From assembly GCA_020849325.1 (NCBI GenBank), contig JADLGL010000051.1, positions 1-35,908 of the forward strand: a stretch of DNA of 35,908 nt, read 5' to 3'. A program made the translations under genes and the position numbers. Each line of letters starts with the position of its first letter. Position 1 is the stretch's first letter. Under the pieces are notes generated by a model, which saw nothing but the letters and a program-made list of their open reading frames with translations, was not told where the DNA came from and searched no databases. The stretch is from Bauldia sp. GTDB lineage: Bacteria > Pseudomonadota > Alphaproteobacteria > Rhizobiales > Kaistiaceae. This document shows positions 35,731 to 35,908 of this stretch, piece by piece.

Positions 35731-35908
35731 CTACAGGCCCAGGAGGCGGCGGGCGCGATCGGAGAGCGCGTCTCCGGTGAAGGCGTGGACGACCTCGATT
35801 CCGCCGAGGCGATAGCCGTCCTGCATGTCCTCGGTGAGGAGGTGGGTGCAGCCCGCGTCCTCGGCCGCCGCGAGGAGGTTGGCGTCCCAGAAGGAAAGGC
35901 GGCCGGCC
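35731..35908 (-). CDS. PIN-domain protein, C-terminal 58 residues (start outside window)
   Basis: Reading the minus strand from base 35907 gives an open frame ending at TAG (35731-35733). The sequence [42 protein letters not shown] is the standard C-terminal half of a PIN-domain (VapC-like) protein: the third acidic residue in [11 protein letters not shown] and the fourth in [10 protein letters not shown] tail, [15 protein letters not shown], follows. The N-terminal half with the first two acidic residues, and any antitoxin, lie beyond the window. The stop is 10 bp before metH and overlaps its Shine-Dalgarno region, suggesting co-transcription. Confidence 0.85.
   Translation of the reverse strand, partial: AGRLSFWDANLLAAAEDAGCTHLLTEDMQDGYRLGGIEVVHAFTGDALSDRARRLLGL

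Overview
The window is very GC-rich DNA with dense genes and short gaps. The gene content points to an alphaproteobacterium, most likely of the Hyphomicrobiales (Rhizobiales): a urtABCDE-ure cluster behind a sigma-54 promoter, a thioredoxin/LON-substrate-binding/Trm112 trio, a methionine synthase lacking the homocysteine domain, and a split glycine dehydrogenase. This placement is inferred from gene content, not from a search. I found no rRNA, tRNA, CRISPR array or insertion sequence. No stretch over 300 bases lacks a gene.

Layout. 1-1776: 3' part of an ABC exporter ATPase and its permease. 1793-3685 (-): Kup potassium transporter. 3956-5236 (+) and 5155-6369 (-): a wax-ester-synthase/DGAT-like acyltransferase and an AlkB alkane hydroxylase, convergent and overlapping by 82 bp. 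6484-8264 (-): Trm112-like protein, LON-substrate-binding protein and a thioredoxin with a long helical C-terminus. 8365-10139 (-): YadGH-type ABC exporter, followed by an orphan ABC-2 permease (10295-11161, +) and a cyclopropane-fatty-acid synthase (11302-12525, +). 12610-13539 (-): zinc-ribbon, Ala/Lys/Pro-rich protein of unknown role.

13727-26470 (+): a near-perfect -24/-12 promoter followed by urtABCDE (urea ABC importer), ureD, ureA, ureB, ureC, ureF, ureG and ureE. The genes are mostly overlapping or a few bases apart, so uptake, hydrolysis and nickel-centre assembly probably form one nitrogen-controlled unit. Two pieces interrupt it. An AbrB-type antitoxin and PIN-domain toxin pair sits between ureB and ureC, with its own candidate promoter and repeated TGTAAGG operator-like elements. 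A DUF29 gene sits between ureC and ureF. All three intruders have clearly more A/T-ending codons than ureB. UrtC also carries an extra hydrophobic segment of about 115 residues.

26446-28081 (-): a small Cys-containing protein convergent with ureE, an 18-bp palindrome and a LuxR-type regulator. 28130-35720 (-): metH-gcvT-gcvH-osmC-gcvPA-gcvPB, a one-carbon operon with gaps of 10 bp or less, linking glycine cleavage to methionine synthesis. At the right edge the last 58 residues of a second PIN-domain protein end 10 bp before metH.

The strongest candidates for something undescribed are the toxin-antitoxin pair embedded between two urease subunit genes, the enlarged UrtC, and the overlapping alkB/acyltransferase pair.
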